21,038 nucleotides of DNA, taken from Basidiobolus ranarum (taxonomy: Eukaryota > Basidiobolomycota > Basidiobolomycetes > Basidiobolales). Location of the stretch: NCBI GenBank assembly GCA_040143965.1, contig JASJQH010007090.1:1-21038 (forward strand), written 5' to 3'. The position numbers and the translations under genes are program-made. The notes beneath the pieces were generated by a model. It was not told the origin of the DNA and did not search any database. It saw only the letters and a program-made list of their open reading frames with translations. Positions 10,517-19,553 of this stretch are shown in pieces (the stretch's first letter is position 1; every line of letters begins with the position of its first letter).

Positions 10517-11084
10517 CATTTATGATCAGATTTAGACAACAATACCCAAACCAGCCTCCAAATAGAAGGAATGGATATCTTGATGATGATGGTATCATTT
10601 GAAAATTGGGAGTACAAACACGTTCCACACATTTTAACATTGCCACCGCAATTTCAGTACCATATGCAGTGTTTTGGTACTGTATTTCATAAATAACGCT
10701 GGACGTATTATGACGCAACAGAAGAGCGAATACAGATAAAATCTGCTTGTAGACAATCTCCATTAACCAGAGAAAATCAATCAAGTTCTAATATTTTTAT
10801 GGTATACAAGTAACACCCCAAGTTTTGCTTGAGCTGGAACATCCGGTAATCAAAGGAAAAATTTAGGACTTGCGGCCTGGTATCCACTATAAGTTGTTGA
10901 TTTTTTATTTTACTGAAGTCTGAACTCACGTGGACGGTTCATACATTTCCCTGTAACCACGGTCAAAAAAGTTCCTTAAAATATATGATCAACTCCTCTA
11001 AATTTAAGAATTCGTTAGATTTGCTAAGAGTTGAGACAAACACCAAATGGAGCTTTGTGGCTGGGGATGAGGGGTCAAAGGTTT

Positions 11085-11165
11085 CATTAATCCTTTATAG
11101 AATGTTTACAAACTGTTATATCTTCCCACCGTCCAGTACAATTTGACATATTTCTAATCGAGGTA
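11085..11165 (+). repeat. 81-bp conserved block, copy 1
   Basis: This block, starting CATTAATCCTTTATAG and ending TAATCGAGGTA, matches 13249-13329 with one difference (C/T at 11139 versus 13303). Flanking sequence in the same duplicated arm is much more diverged. It contains TTTACAAACTGTTATATC and TCTTCCCACC. It is noncoding on both strands as far as I can see. Confidence 0.85.
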
Positions 11166-11244
11166 GCTGGTTAATTTACAAACTGGTATATCTTCCCACC
11201 ATCCAATATTATTGGAAGTATTGAATCTCGGCAATTCTTGTTTC
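11105..11244 (+). repeat. Imperfect 70-bp tandem duplication inside the left arm
   Basis: TTTACAAACTGTTATATCTT at 11105 recurs as TTTACAAACTGGTATATCTT at 11175, and the following sequence continues to match weakly. The right arm has only one unit, its downstream sequence resuming with AATTCTTGTTTC as after the second unit here. So either this arm gained a unit or the right arm lost one. Confidence 0.7.
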
Positions 11245-11621
11245 TGTAGTACCCGGTCACGTTCCTACTAAACTTCAGTGGTCGGTTACGGTACCGATTT
11301 TATCTATAATGCCAAGATTATGGACTTGAATAACTCAGGGCAAAGACTGTTCATATCGCTGATGTCAAGTAATTTGGGTATAGCTCTACTCAAGTTAAAC
11401 ACCCTAAGCTACCAAACCTCGTGATTTCACCGAAGTTGGGAACTTTTGATTTGAGTCTACATCGTTGGTTAAAATATTTAATGTCATGGGTTTTCAATTG
11501 GTTTAGACCGTTCTTGGGTATTCTTTGGGTACACTCCTCATTCTCCCTCCCCAAATCCACTTTCTTTTCCCCCATTTCTTCGTATCTTCAGAAACCATTT
11601 ATCCTTGGTCACTATTATAGA

Positions 11622-12120
11622 TGATAATGGAAGGGATTCTTATGTCAGACATCTACGATTTTTAAGAGAATCCAAAAGAACGTCTTACGGTAGACAAGTC
11701 TCTTTATGTGATCATTATGCCATTGGATTATTATTAGTCCACATTTCTCAACAACTAAGCAATTTTCACACAACCCAAGAGTTCTTCCCACAAACCAAGT
11801 ATTCTTCACGCAACCCAAGAGTTCTTCCCACAAACCAAGTATTCTTCACACACGTTTCAAGAATATCAGACTATTCATTGATCGGTCAAGCTGCTTTTGG
11901 TCAGTATGAAAAGATTTTCATTGCTCATATATTTTAATATCTGAGATCCGATAGGCCAATTGGATGTTCAGGTTAATCAGAAATATTCAACGCGTCATTT
12001 GGGTTCCAAGGTCTAGGTTTACAGGTCAGTATCTACAAACTAACAGTGAAAATTGATTCGCATGGATTTTTCAACGGAATTGGATATTTAATTTCTCTTA
12101 CTTTCATTCTCGCCTTAATC
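11622..12120 (+). pseudogene. Decayed AAAP amino acid permease, relic 1
   Basis: The clearest remnant is at 11855-11915, reading SRISDYSLIGQAAFGQYEK, against SRLSDYPSIGQAAFGNFGK in the intact neighbour at 13826. Further on, about 11958-11990 reads LDVQVNQKY, matching LGVHIDQKI. The ATG context at 11622 (ATAATGGAAGG) lines up with the start of the intact gene (TAATATGGGAAG). The first transmembrane segments are missing, stops interrupt the frame, and a 40-bp duplication occupies the place of the first intron. No full-length frame remains. It is a dead copy of the neighbouring transporter gene, part of the duplicated arm. Confidence 0.75.
11771..11850 (+). repeat. 40-bp direct tandem repeat, two units
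   Basis: A 40-bp unit beginning CAACCCAAGAGTTCTTCCCA and containing CAAACCAAGTATTCTTCAC occurs at 11771-11810 and again at 11811-11850, nearly identical. The unit also has an internal echo (CAACCCAAGA.GTTCTTC against CAAACCAAGT.ATTCTTC). It lies at the position equivalent to intron 1 of the intact permease, which itself contains AATATTCTTCACCAG. Confidence 0.9.
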
Positions 12121-12681
12121 TAAAATCAACTATACTGCATATTTCTGTGGGTAAAGTAAGATATACAGATTGTACAAATAGCAAAGAGTGAAGCATGTCA
12201 AACCTTTATAAACTTTAATGCTCTTGATGTTTATATATGTAACGATGGGCATATCATCCTGTGTGTGTAATCGTAACCTTGGTAAATGGAGTATATATAA
12301 TATAAAAGAAAATGAACTTACTAAATACTGCAATCTACTCGCACTGTTGAATGAACTTACTAAATACTGCAATTTACTTGCACTGTTGAATGAACTTACT
12401 AAATACTGCAATATGCTAACCTTGTTCTTGATGGTCTTTTTTGTCCAATAAAATCTCCACGCTTGGTGACTGCAATAATGTTTATTAAGATGGCAAAGGG
12501 TAATCTCACAGAGAACCTCTTCTTGCGCTTTGTGTATGTTTTCTACCAAATAACTCTCCCAACAAGACACTTTTCTCTGTCTTTGCATATCTGTCATCTC
12601 TAGCAAATGGATTTATAATAACGGAAAACCCAAAATCGATACAAGATTATACATAGTAAGACAAATCACCTGCTGAAGAAT
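12121..12681. other. Gene-poor stretch with a minisatellite
   Basis: Between the first permease relic and the right duplication arm there is no gene I can support. A minus-strand frame (12130-12606) is kept open partly by an in-frame 39-bp repeat and has no recognisable domain. The rest is AT-rich with nothing notable. Confidence 0.45.
12311..12427 (+). repeat. 39-bp tandem repeat, three units
   Basis: AATGAACTTACTAAATACTG begins each unit, at 12311, 12350 and 12389. Units 1 and 2 differ at a few bases and unit 3 diverges in its last third. Because 39 is a multiple of three, the array reads as a 13-residue repeat on the minus strand (LQYLVSSFNSAS), probably by chance. There are no unique spacers, so it is a minisatellite and not a CRISPR array. 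Confidence 0.92.
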
Positions 12682-13248
12682 TATTTATCATCTGATTTAG
12701 ACAGTAAAATATCGTATTGAAGCTAATTGTTGCGCATGATTTCAACTGTGTTGGTATGAAATCGGTACCAATTGTAGTGTTTTAGTGCCATGCTGCACGA
12801 ATCGTGTTCGACATGAGATGACGCAATAGGTGCTCTCTCGTGGGTTACTGCTATTTGTAAACATGGGGATATTTAAATTAGCCAGGAGAAAAGTTTGGAA
12901 TTTTCAAAATAGTTGATCATGAAACTATCGACTTCTTCAGAATGGGGGAATAATACTCCATCTGCTATTTATCCTTGCCCGAGTTGGGACATTCGGTAAT
13001 CAGAAGAAAGATCTAGGGCTTGTTATCCGATATCCACCACTTCTCTACTCTCAAGTCTTGTTATTTATAATACTGAGGTTTGAACTCACATGGATGATGT
13101 ATAAAGCTCTCTTCAGCCAAATGCAATGTCAAACATGTTCAATGAAATACATCCTCAGTTCATCTAAACTATCGAAATGCTTCCAAATACTAACCTTGGT
13201 AAGCACTAAACGGGACTTGGTTACTGGGGGGTGAGGGGTCAGAAGCTC

Positions 13249-13329
13249 CATTAATCCTTTATAGAATGTTTACAAACTGTTATATCTTCCCACCGTCCAG
13301 TATAATTTGACATATTTCTAATCGAGGTA
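13249..13329 (+). repeat. 81-bp conserved block, copy 2
   Basis: This is the counterpart of 11085-11165, with one mismatch in 81 bases. It lies about 500 bp upstream of the permease start codon at 13826. I did not find the block upstream of the intronless permease at 16692. Confidence 0.85.
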
Positions 13330-13730
13330 ATTCTTGTTTCCCTAGCCCTACCCGGTTAATCAGGCTCCAGACTACTGATGAATGGCGATTGCCAAATCTT
13401 ATCTACAAAGCTAAATCTGTTTGGGTCGGAAGACTCACATTACCAAGAGTGTTCAAATCGTTAGCATCTATTGACCAATTGGGATATTCTACAAATCCGT
13501 TCTATACATATATTTGTTTAGAACAGTTCTATCAAGGCTAACTTAGTAAGGCTCTAAGCCTTCGGCACCTATGAATGAGCTAGGATGAAGATTAAACCAG
13601 AAGAGTCTATGTAAACCGAACAATTTCCTCTCTAAGAATACCTACGTGTTATTGGTTGATCAGACCTATTGATCTCGATTTTAGGTCCACAAGAAGAATG
13701 TCCTTTGGTGGCCATACTTCTTTATAAGGA

Positions 13731-13738
13731 TCGGATGC
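13731..13738 (+). promoter_or_regulatory. Possible TATA box of the spliced permease
   Basis: TTTATAAG lies about 90 bp upstream of the ATG at 13826, a reasonable distance for a fungal TATA element. The match is weaker than that of the neighbouring intronless permease. Confidence 0.35.
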
Positions 13739-13825
13739 GTCCCTGTTATATCAAACCCTTCGCACGCCTTCATTGCCAAATAGATTCCCTTAGCTTGTAA
13801 ACCCTTCTATATCATCGATTTTAAT

Positions 13826-15224
13826 ATGGGAAGTAGTAGTATCATAGAAGAGAAAGTCCCACATCAGTTAGAATGCGACACTTCCGAAGACTCACAACAC
13901 ACACGTACGGGATCCACTTTCGGCGCCTATTTTAATATCGTTTGTGTCATCGCCGGTACTGGTACCTTACAATTACCATTAGCATTGGAACAGGCAGGTT
14001 GGATTGGTGTGGGAATGGTTCTACTCTCTGCTTTGATTGCCATATATACCGGTGATTTGTTAATCAAATGCTTGTATTACGATGGGTATGTAATTGGTTT
14101 ATTTGCCTGTTTACTTGAATCAAAAACTAATATTCTTCACCAGTGTGTCGAGGTTATCTGACTATCCATCGATTGGTCAAGCTGCTTTTGGAAATTTTGG
14201 AAAGGCCTTCATCCGTGCTTTTCATTACTCAATCCTTCTTGGTGCCGCTTGTATTTATATTTTGCTAGCTGGAACCAATATCTGCGAACTGGTTGGCGAG
14301 TTGGGAGTTCACATTGATCAGAAGATTTGGATCTTAATCGCTGCCATTGTCGTTTGGTTTCCATATGTTGCTTTGAAGACGGTTAAGGAGGTCGCTTGGC
14401 TTTCGTAAGTATATGTTACTAGGGATCTATTATACTCAAACAGTTTTTTAACTTCATTATATATTAGTATTTTTGGAGTTGTAGCTACTCTAAGTGTTGT
14501 TATCATCTCCGTGATAGTTGGCTTCCTTGATCAATCAATCAAAGATGTGGATGTTAAACATACATCAGTCAATTTGCCCAGTATACCTCTTGCTCTTGCC
14601 TCTATCTGTTTCTCATTTGGTGGCAATGTTATTTATCCTCATGTGGAAGAGGGAATGCGTCATCCTAAATCTTGGAACAAAGTGTTGACTTACGCCATCA
14701 TTACCATTCTCGCTATGTATATGTTAATCAGTATTCCTGGATACCTTGTCTATGGTAATACCGTTCAGTCACCTATTTATCTATCGCTACCACAAGGAGC
14801 TGGTACCAACATAGCCATCATTCTGATTACTGCACATGTCATCATGGCTGCTCCTCTATACCTCACTAGTTTTGCCAACGAAATGGAAGATGTTTTGAAA
14901 ATCTCTCGGAAATATCATTCACGTAGTAAAGAATTCACTCTACGTGTTATTCTCAGAACCTTAATCGTAGCAGCTTTAGCAATTCTCGCCATGTTTGTAC
15001 CCTATGCTGATACTCTCATGTCGCTAATTGGTGCCCTCTCCTACAGTATCATCGTATATATGGCTCCAGTCGTGCTATATTTGAAGCTTTACGGATGGAG
15101 AAGTGTCGGAAAGTTAGAGTTGCTTTGGTGCGCAATCATTGTAATCATCGGTATGATTGCTCTGGTTCTAGGTACGAAAGATGCCATTATTCAATTGGTC
15201 CACCAATTTGAGGGTACCAACTAA
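13826..15224 (+). CDS. AAAP-family amino acid permease (AVT-like), spliced copy
   Basis: Amino acid/auxin permease family (Aa_trans) proteins are proton-coupled amino acid carriers at the plasma or vacuolar membrane; substrate and membrane cannot be told here. Exons 13826-14085, 14144-14404 and 14468-15224 encode 425 residues with about 11 hydrophobic segments. Key features are an acidic N-terminus; AGTGTLQLPLALEQAGW at 43-59 (first helix, substrate-site GTGxLxLP); LLIKCLYYDGVSRLSDYPS across the first junction; LKTVKEVAWLS before the second; SICFSFGGNVIYPHVE at about 219-234; and SLIGALSYSI near the end. Introns are 58 and 63 nt; the first has a CTAAT branch site and ends TTCACCAG. The gene closely resembles the intronless copy at 16692, and decayed copies flank it on both sides, so it belongs to a tandem family. 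Confidence 0.93.
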
Positions 15225-15390
15225 ATCCTTAGTGATACATCATTAATACCTTGGTGCGTGGGTGTCGATTCGATGCACACTTTTTCTCGGTCATGTTATT
15301 ACGCAAAACATAGTCATTAGTATGAACCTTAATTCTGATAGAATGTATACCCTTCCTCCATCCTACATTCATTCACACTTCATTATGTAT

Positions 15391-15396
15391 AATAAA
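15391..15396 (+). terminator. Polyadenylation signal AATAAA of the spliced permease
   Basis: A canonical AATAAA lies 167 bp after the stop codon at 15224 in AT-rich sequence. Use as a poly(A) signal is inferred. Confidence 0.45.
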
Positions 15397-15639
15397 TTCG
15401 ATATTTTAGACTGAACTCTATTATGATTTGCAATATGTTGGATTTAACTCATGGTTGATGTTACAAAACCGTGGGCAAGAAAAAAATTCGGTTTCAGATG
15501 TTAGGTAGATTCAGGTACAGACTTAATTTACCACTCATCATGAAGTTCCCGCGCCCCACATATATTGATCAGTAAATATCAACAAGTGACACCGTCTCCG
15601 TGGGAAAATAGGCACTCATAAAGATCGTCGGAATTCCAT

Positions 15640-15960
15640 ACGTGCCATGATGTTGAATAATAGTTGTGTTAAACTATGCTATATTCTCTACTCAAGCGTA
15701 CAGATATTTAGCCCAAATAGACGGAGAGCTTGGAATCCACCTAGACAAGAAAACATTTGTTGGTTTCTTATTAATACACCTATCACCCAGTATGGCTAAC
15801 TCAATTGGGCAAATATCCCCAAATATGGACTATCAACCAATAAATAGCATGCAACTGATAAGCTTCCGTACCAATCATTCACCAATAACTACTCTTCTAT
15901 CAGATAGGAGTTGCAGTTTTGGCAGGATACCAAAAATCTTATCTTAAGCAGTGAAGGATC
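15640..15960 (+). pseudogene. Decayed AAAP permease fragment, relic 2
   Basis: At about 15715-15760 the frame reads DGELGIHLDKKTF, against GELGVHIDQKIW of the intact gene. About 15900-15935 reads IGVAVLAGY directly after CTATCAG, matching the start of exon 3 of the spliced gene (IFGVVATLS after ATATTAG). So this fragment spans the equivalent of the end of exon 2, the second intron and the start of exon 3, and descends from an intron-bearing copy. The intervening and following sequence is too eroded to align by eye. Boundaries are approximate. Confidence 0.55.
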
Positions 15961-16572
15961 GGGTCAAGCAAAAGCTATTCAGCTGACTCAAATGTGCATC
16001 ATTGGTAACATTCAAAGTCAAAGTATAAAATAGTAATGATTTTAAGCACTCGGCGGTGAAATAGTACAAAAATGGAAAATGAATGTAGAGAATGAATGGA
16101 TGGTCGTGATACGACATACATTGGATTGTTCTCTTTCTTTGCTGAATCTTTGCGCTGTCGTTTGACGGAAAAGCTTGGAGACTGATAGTCACATGAGCGA
16201 AGATTGAAAAAAGATGGATTCTATAAAGAAGTAAAGAGATGCATGATTCCAAAACACCATTTAAGATAAGGCTCCAGTCGTTACACTAACAACAAGTATA
16301 AATGTATGCTGCTTAAAAATTCATTGTAACTTGTATAGCTCAGGTGATCACTAATCGAAATCCATTTATATTCCAAATTTAGCAACGACTCTAAGTAGAA
16401 GTTAGTTGAACTACCAAAATAGTTCATAGATGCGTCCCGCATTGGCTGGCGAAGAGAATTTTGATTAAAGTCTGGAATTAGAATATGTTGACCAATTATG
16501 TGAAGCACCACTTTACCAATTTGGTGGTTAGTTTCTGGTAGAATATTACTGGATCATGGGGATGTAATTAGG
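15961..16572. other. Upstream region of the intronless permease, no gene recognised
   Basis: Two minus-strand open frames (15944-16252 and 16281-16511) have no domain or signal that I recognise and are probably chance. I see no copy of the 81-bp block found upstream of the other permease. The right end must contain the permease promoter. Confidence 0.4.
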
Positions 16573-16580
16573 TATATAAA
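16573..16580 (+). promoter_or_regulatory. TATA box of the intronless permease
   Basis: A perfect TATATAAA lies 112 bp upstream of the start codon. It is followed by a pyrimidine-rich leader (TTTCTTTCCTGTCC, then CTTCAGTTTTTTTTC) just before the ATG. This arrangement suits a strongly transcribed fungal gene. Confidence 0.65.
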
Positions 16581-16691
16581 GCTTACTGAGACGTACATTG
16601 AAATGCAGATTAGTTTCTCGAGTTTTATTTCTTTCCTGTCCTCGTCGGACATCAACTTCAGTTTTTTTTCATCGCTCATTATACCTTAACC

Positions 16692-17987
16692 ATGTCTGAA
16701 AAGTATTCCGATTCACCCGACCAAAAGGAAGTACACGAATTAGAGTATGACGCTGCTACAGTCGAGGGGAGAACCGGATCCTCAATGGGTGCCTATTACA
16801 ACATTGTCTCGATCATTGCTGGTACTGGTACACTTCAATTACCTTTTGCTTTACATCAGGCCGGTTGGGTAGGTGCACTTATTGTCGTGATAGCCACCAT
16901 GATGGCCATTTATACCGGAAATCTTCTTATCAAATGTCTATACTATGACGGCGTTAACAGACTACATGACATCCCTGCAGTGGGTGAAGCTGCATTTGGC
17001 AAACCAGGAAAATATTTCCTTCGCGTATTTCATTATTCGATTCTGCTTGGTGCCACTTGTATTTATATCATGTTGATCGGAATTAACCTTAATCAACTCA
17101 TGGAGATGGTTGATGTCCACCTTGGTCAGAAAGTTTGGATCATCATTGGCGCCATTGTTGTATTGATCCCCTATCTTTTCCTCAAGACTGTCAAGGAGGT
17201 CGCTTGGTTGAGTGCCATGGGAGTGCTTACCACCGGGTGTGTCATCATTATCTGCGTGGTTGCTGGTCTTATTGAATTCAAACAGAAGAACCTCAATAAC
17301 AATCACGACACTGTCATCTGGTCCAATCTCCCCATTTCTCTTGGTTCAATTTGTTTCTCATTTGGTGGTAATGTTATTTATCCTCACGTCGAGGCTGGAA
17401 TGCGTAACCCCAAAGCATGGAACAAAGTACTATCATGTGCAATCATGACAGTTTGCGTGATGTATCTTTTGATTAGTATCGTGTGCTACTATGTATATGG
17501 TACCGAAACCCAGAGTCCCATTTACAACAATTTGACCGGAGGAGGAAAGATCTCCGCCATTATTCTCATCACTGTTCACATCATTATGGCTTCCCCACTC
17601 TATCTCACTAGTTTTGCTAACGAGATGGAAGATCTTCTTAAGATCGATAGACAGCATCACAGCAAAGCCCGCGAGTTCATCCTTCGTTCCATTCTTCGTA
17701 CGTTTATTCTCGCCTCTACAACTTTAGTTGCCATGTATGTCCCATATATGAGTGACTTTATGTCTCTCATCGGTTCTCTCTCGTATTCGATCATTCTGTT
17801 CATGGCGCCTGTTACCTTATACATCAAGCTTTACGGATTCAAGAAACTTGCCAAGTGGGAGATGGTTGCTTGCTTTTTGATCATGGTCATCGCTCTTGCT
17901 GCCTGTATTCTTGGTACTAAGGATTCACTGCTTCAATTTCAAAAGAGTGTTAGGTTAGGTCATTCGGCTGCTACTTCAGGTCATTAG
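16692..17987 (+). CDS. AAAP-family amino acid permease (AVT-like), intronless copy
   Basis: This is a 431-residue member of the amino acid/auxin permease family, collinear with the spliced copy at 13826. The same landmarks fall at the same residue numbers: AGTGTLQLPFALHQAGW at 43-59, LLIKCLYYDGVNRL, FHYSILLGATCIYIML, TVKEVAWLS at 166-174, SICFSFGGNVIYPHVE at 219-234 and SLIGSLSYSI. About 11 transmembrane segments are expected. It has no introns where the spliced copy has two. Codon choice leans to C-ending codons (ATC, CTC, TTC) more than in its neighbour, and a perfect TATA box and pyrimidine-rich leader precede it, both hinting at high expression. The start at 16692 gives the same N-terminal length as the paralogue. 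Substrate and target membrane are unknown. Confidence 0.95.
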   Translation: MSEKYSDSPDQKEVHELEYDAATVEGRTGSSMGAYYNIVSIIAGTGTLQLPFALHQAGWVGALIVVIATMMAIYTGNLLIKCLYYDGVNRLHDIPAVGEAAFGKPGKYFLRVFHYSILLGATCIYIMLIGINLNQLMEMVDVHLGQKVWIIIGAIVVLIPYLFLKTVKEVAWLSAMGVLTTGCVIIICVVAGLIEFKQKNLNNNHDTVIWSNLPISLGSICFSFGGNVIYPHVEAGMRNPKAWNKVLSCAIMTVCVMYLLISIVCYYVYGTETQSPIYNNLTGGGKISAIILITVHIIMASPLYLTSFANEMEDLLKIDRQHHSKAREFILRSILRTFILASTTLVAMYVPYMSDFMSLIGSLSYSIILFMAPVTLYIKLYGFKKLAKWEMVACFLIMVIALAACILGTKDSLLQFQKSVRLGHSAATSGH

Positions 17988-18062
17988 TTTATTGAATTTT
18001 TACGATTTAATCATTGTTTACCATAAATCTTATAATTCAAGCATATTTCCATATTTGTAAAT

Positions 18063-18068
18063 AATAAA
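18063..18068 (+). terminator. Polyadenylation signal AATAAA of the intronless permease
   Basis: AATAAA begins 76 bp after the stop codon at 17987, in AT-rich sequence, and is followed by a T-rich stretch. This is a good candidate poly(A) signal; function is inferred. Confidence 0.55.
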
Positions 18069-18900
18069 ATGTTTTTTGTCATCCAATCAATGGCCAGGTT
18101 TTCTCATTTTGGTTCATTTTAAATGTGACAACAGTTGGACACAAATAGCTCTAGATATCGGTTGATCTCCAAAATATTCCCTAATTCGTCAATGCTAGAT
18201 TGATTTCTTTACAAAGATTTTCTAAACAATGTTTACGATGCGTATTTCCTGCTTGTCAGTGTCACTATACTTAAGCAAAAAGCACTCACTTCAACAGTTG
18301 AGGATTAAGACAGGGAACAATGATAGTAAACGTATTTACGAAGTCAGGAGAACAACTATACAACTTCTGCTAGAATATCCGATTATATACTGCCATTTAA
18401 ACACCACGTTCTCAATGTTTCCTATTATCTGTATCATTACCATTCAACTTGAGTGGTGAAAGAATACGTCATAATTCCAACCACAGTCTATATAAAGAAA
18501 CAGCGCCTGCCAAAATTGTCTTTTTAAGTATGAAGACCAATCAATTTTATTGATTTCGATTTAGGGTTGAAATTGTGTTGTGTGGACTGAATGAGTATAG
18601 CCGAAAACCTAGACTTGTAACCGAATTCCTGTGGCGTCTTGGAATACGATTTTCATTGATTTTTGAAAATACTTCCTTCAAGTAAATGAATGTCAAGTTG
18701 AATTTTACCAGCGGATTGCTTTTCGAGACTGTGTAATGACCGTTATAAACTACGTAAAATTCTCTCCAAATCTGAAGCTGATGCTCTTGTGAAAGGTAAC
18801 ACTGTTACTTGCCGTGCTATATATATGTATATATTGGATTTCAATTTTATTATATGTTGCATGTCCAAAACTTGATCGCTACCACAATTTATTTCGTCCT
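18069..18900. other. Gene-poor stretch
   Basis: No gene can be supported here. The open frame at 18229-18459 has no domain, signal or homologue I recognise. A perfect TATATAAA occurs at 18489-18496, but the ATG after it opens only a very short frame. It may be a leftover promoter of the secreted-protein relic downstream. Confidence 0.4.
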
Positions 18901-19351
18901 TTGAAACGTATAGTAATATGGTTGTTTCTTGGTATTTTGACAATGGTATCCTCAGCGTTGACACAGGATCAAATTGAAAAGCGAAAGATCTACAGTCAGT
19001 CAAAGGTTATAGTTTCCAGTATACCTTTTATTGGCATTATCAGCGAGTATGTCTCCATAGAAATGCTAAAATCATCGACCGAAGCGAACAAACAACTGAT
19101 TTAGGTTATAGTAACACCATTGAAATACTAGTACCCCATAGCTCCTTAATGTAATGTTTTCTATTAGAATTATATATGGTATATGGGCTTATGAAGCGTT
19201 TGGGATCATCAATACATTTGCTGGTGTCCTCATACATCATTTAGGTCACTACGACAAGATCGATGAGGATATAGCTCAGTCATGGATGAACAACGTAAAA
19301 TACTTCGAACAAAGTATCTTTAACTTGATTATTCTCAAGTTTAAGGAATGA
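18901..19351 (+). pseudogene. Unrecognised secreted-protein relic
   Basis: Two blocks of coding-like sequence share the plus strand. Block one (about 18901-19104) opens with a signal-peptide-like stretch, KRIVIWLFLGILTMVSSALT, and continues with QDQIEKRKIYSQSKVIVSS and IPFIGIISEYVSIEML. Block two (about 19170-19351) reads GIWAYEAFGIINTFAGVL, then IHHLGHYDKIDEDIAQSW. Composition and the regular spacing of hydrophobic residues look protein-like, and both blocks could come from one gene of roughly 130-150 residues. I do not recognise the family. The sequence appears broken and no convincing start is present, so I treat it as a relic; an undetected splice pattern is the alternative. Confidence 0.35.
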
Positions 19352-19553
19352 ATGCATTACAGATTCTCAATCGGAATATTTCCTAGTGTATTGATTAGTT
19401 TTAACCAAGTGCGCACGAGAGATACATTTGCCATAAAATCTGCAAACTTTGGGACGAGGAATCCCCATAAACCAATATACTTCCTATCCATGGTTAATAT
19501 GATGGAATACAGACATACCAAGTCTAAATATTGTCACCGGTATATTCACAATC

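Larger units (their letters stand above)
10517..12120 (+). repeat. Left arm of a direct duplication (homologous to 12682 onward)
   Basis: Segments throughout this arm align with sequence 2164-2165 bp to the right: CATTTATGATCAGATTTAGAC at 10517 with TATTTATCATCTGATTTAGAC at 12682, the CATCCGGTAATC area, GATGAGGGGTC, and an 81-bp near-identical block. The arm runs into a decayed permease, just as the right arm runs into the intact one. Outside the 81-bp block the match is heavily diverged, so the duplication is old. The right-hand limit is approximate. Confidence 0.75.
12682..13825 (+). repeat. Right arm of the direct duplication, upstream of an intact permease
   Basis: This arm is the counterpart of 10517 onward at a constant offset near 2165 bp. 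It includes GTAGTGTTTTAG (against GCAGTGTTTTGG), CATTCGGTAATCAGA, GGTGAGGGGTC and the 81-bp block. It leads directly into the intact permease gene and therefore contains its promoter. No separate gene is visible inside it. Confidence 0.75.

Noticed and set aside
10482-10784. Minus-strand open frame of 100 residues
   Set aside because: It lies in the duplicated arm, but the corresponding region near 12660-12950 is not open, so no constraint is visible.
12311-12427. CRISPR array
   Set aside because: The units are contiguous with no unique spacers, in a eukaryotic genome; this is a minisatellite.
12130-12606. Minus-strand 158-residue repeat-bearing protein
   Set aside because: The frame is kept open largely by the 39-bp tandem repeat, has no recognisable domain and no conserved start context.
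9116-13825. Transposon or virus-like element explaining the duplicated arms
   Set aside because: I saw no terminal repeats, target-site duplications, reverse transcriptase, integrase or transposase motif. The shared sequence continues into the permease genes, so segmental duplication explains it better.
16962-17306. Minus-strand frames within the intronless permease
   Set aside because: Shadows of the permease reading frame on the opposite strand.
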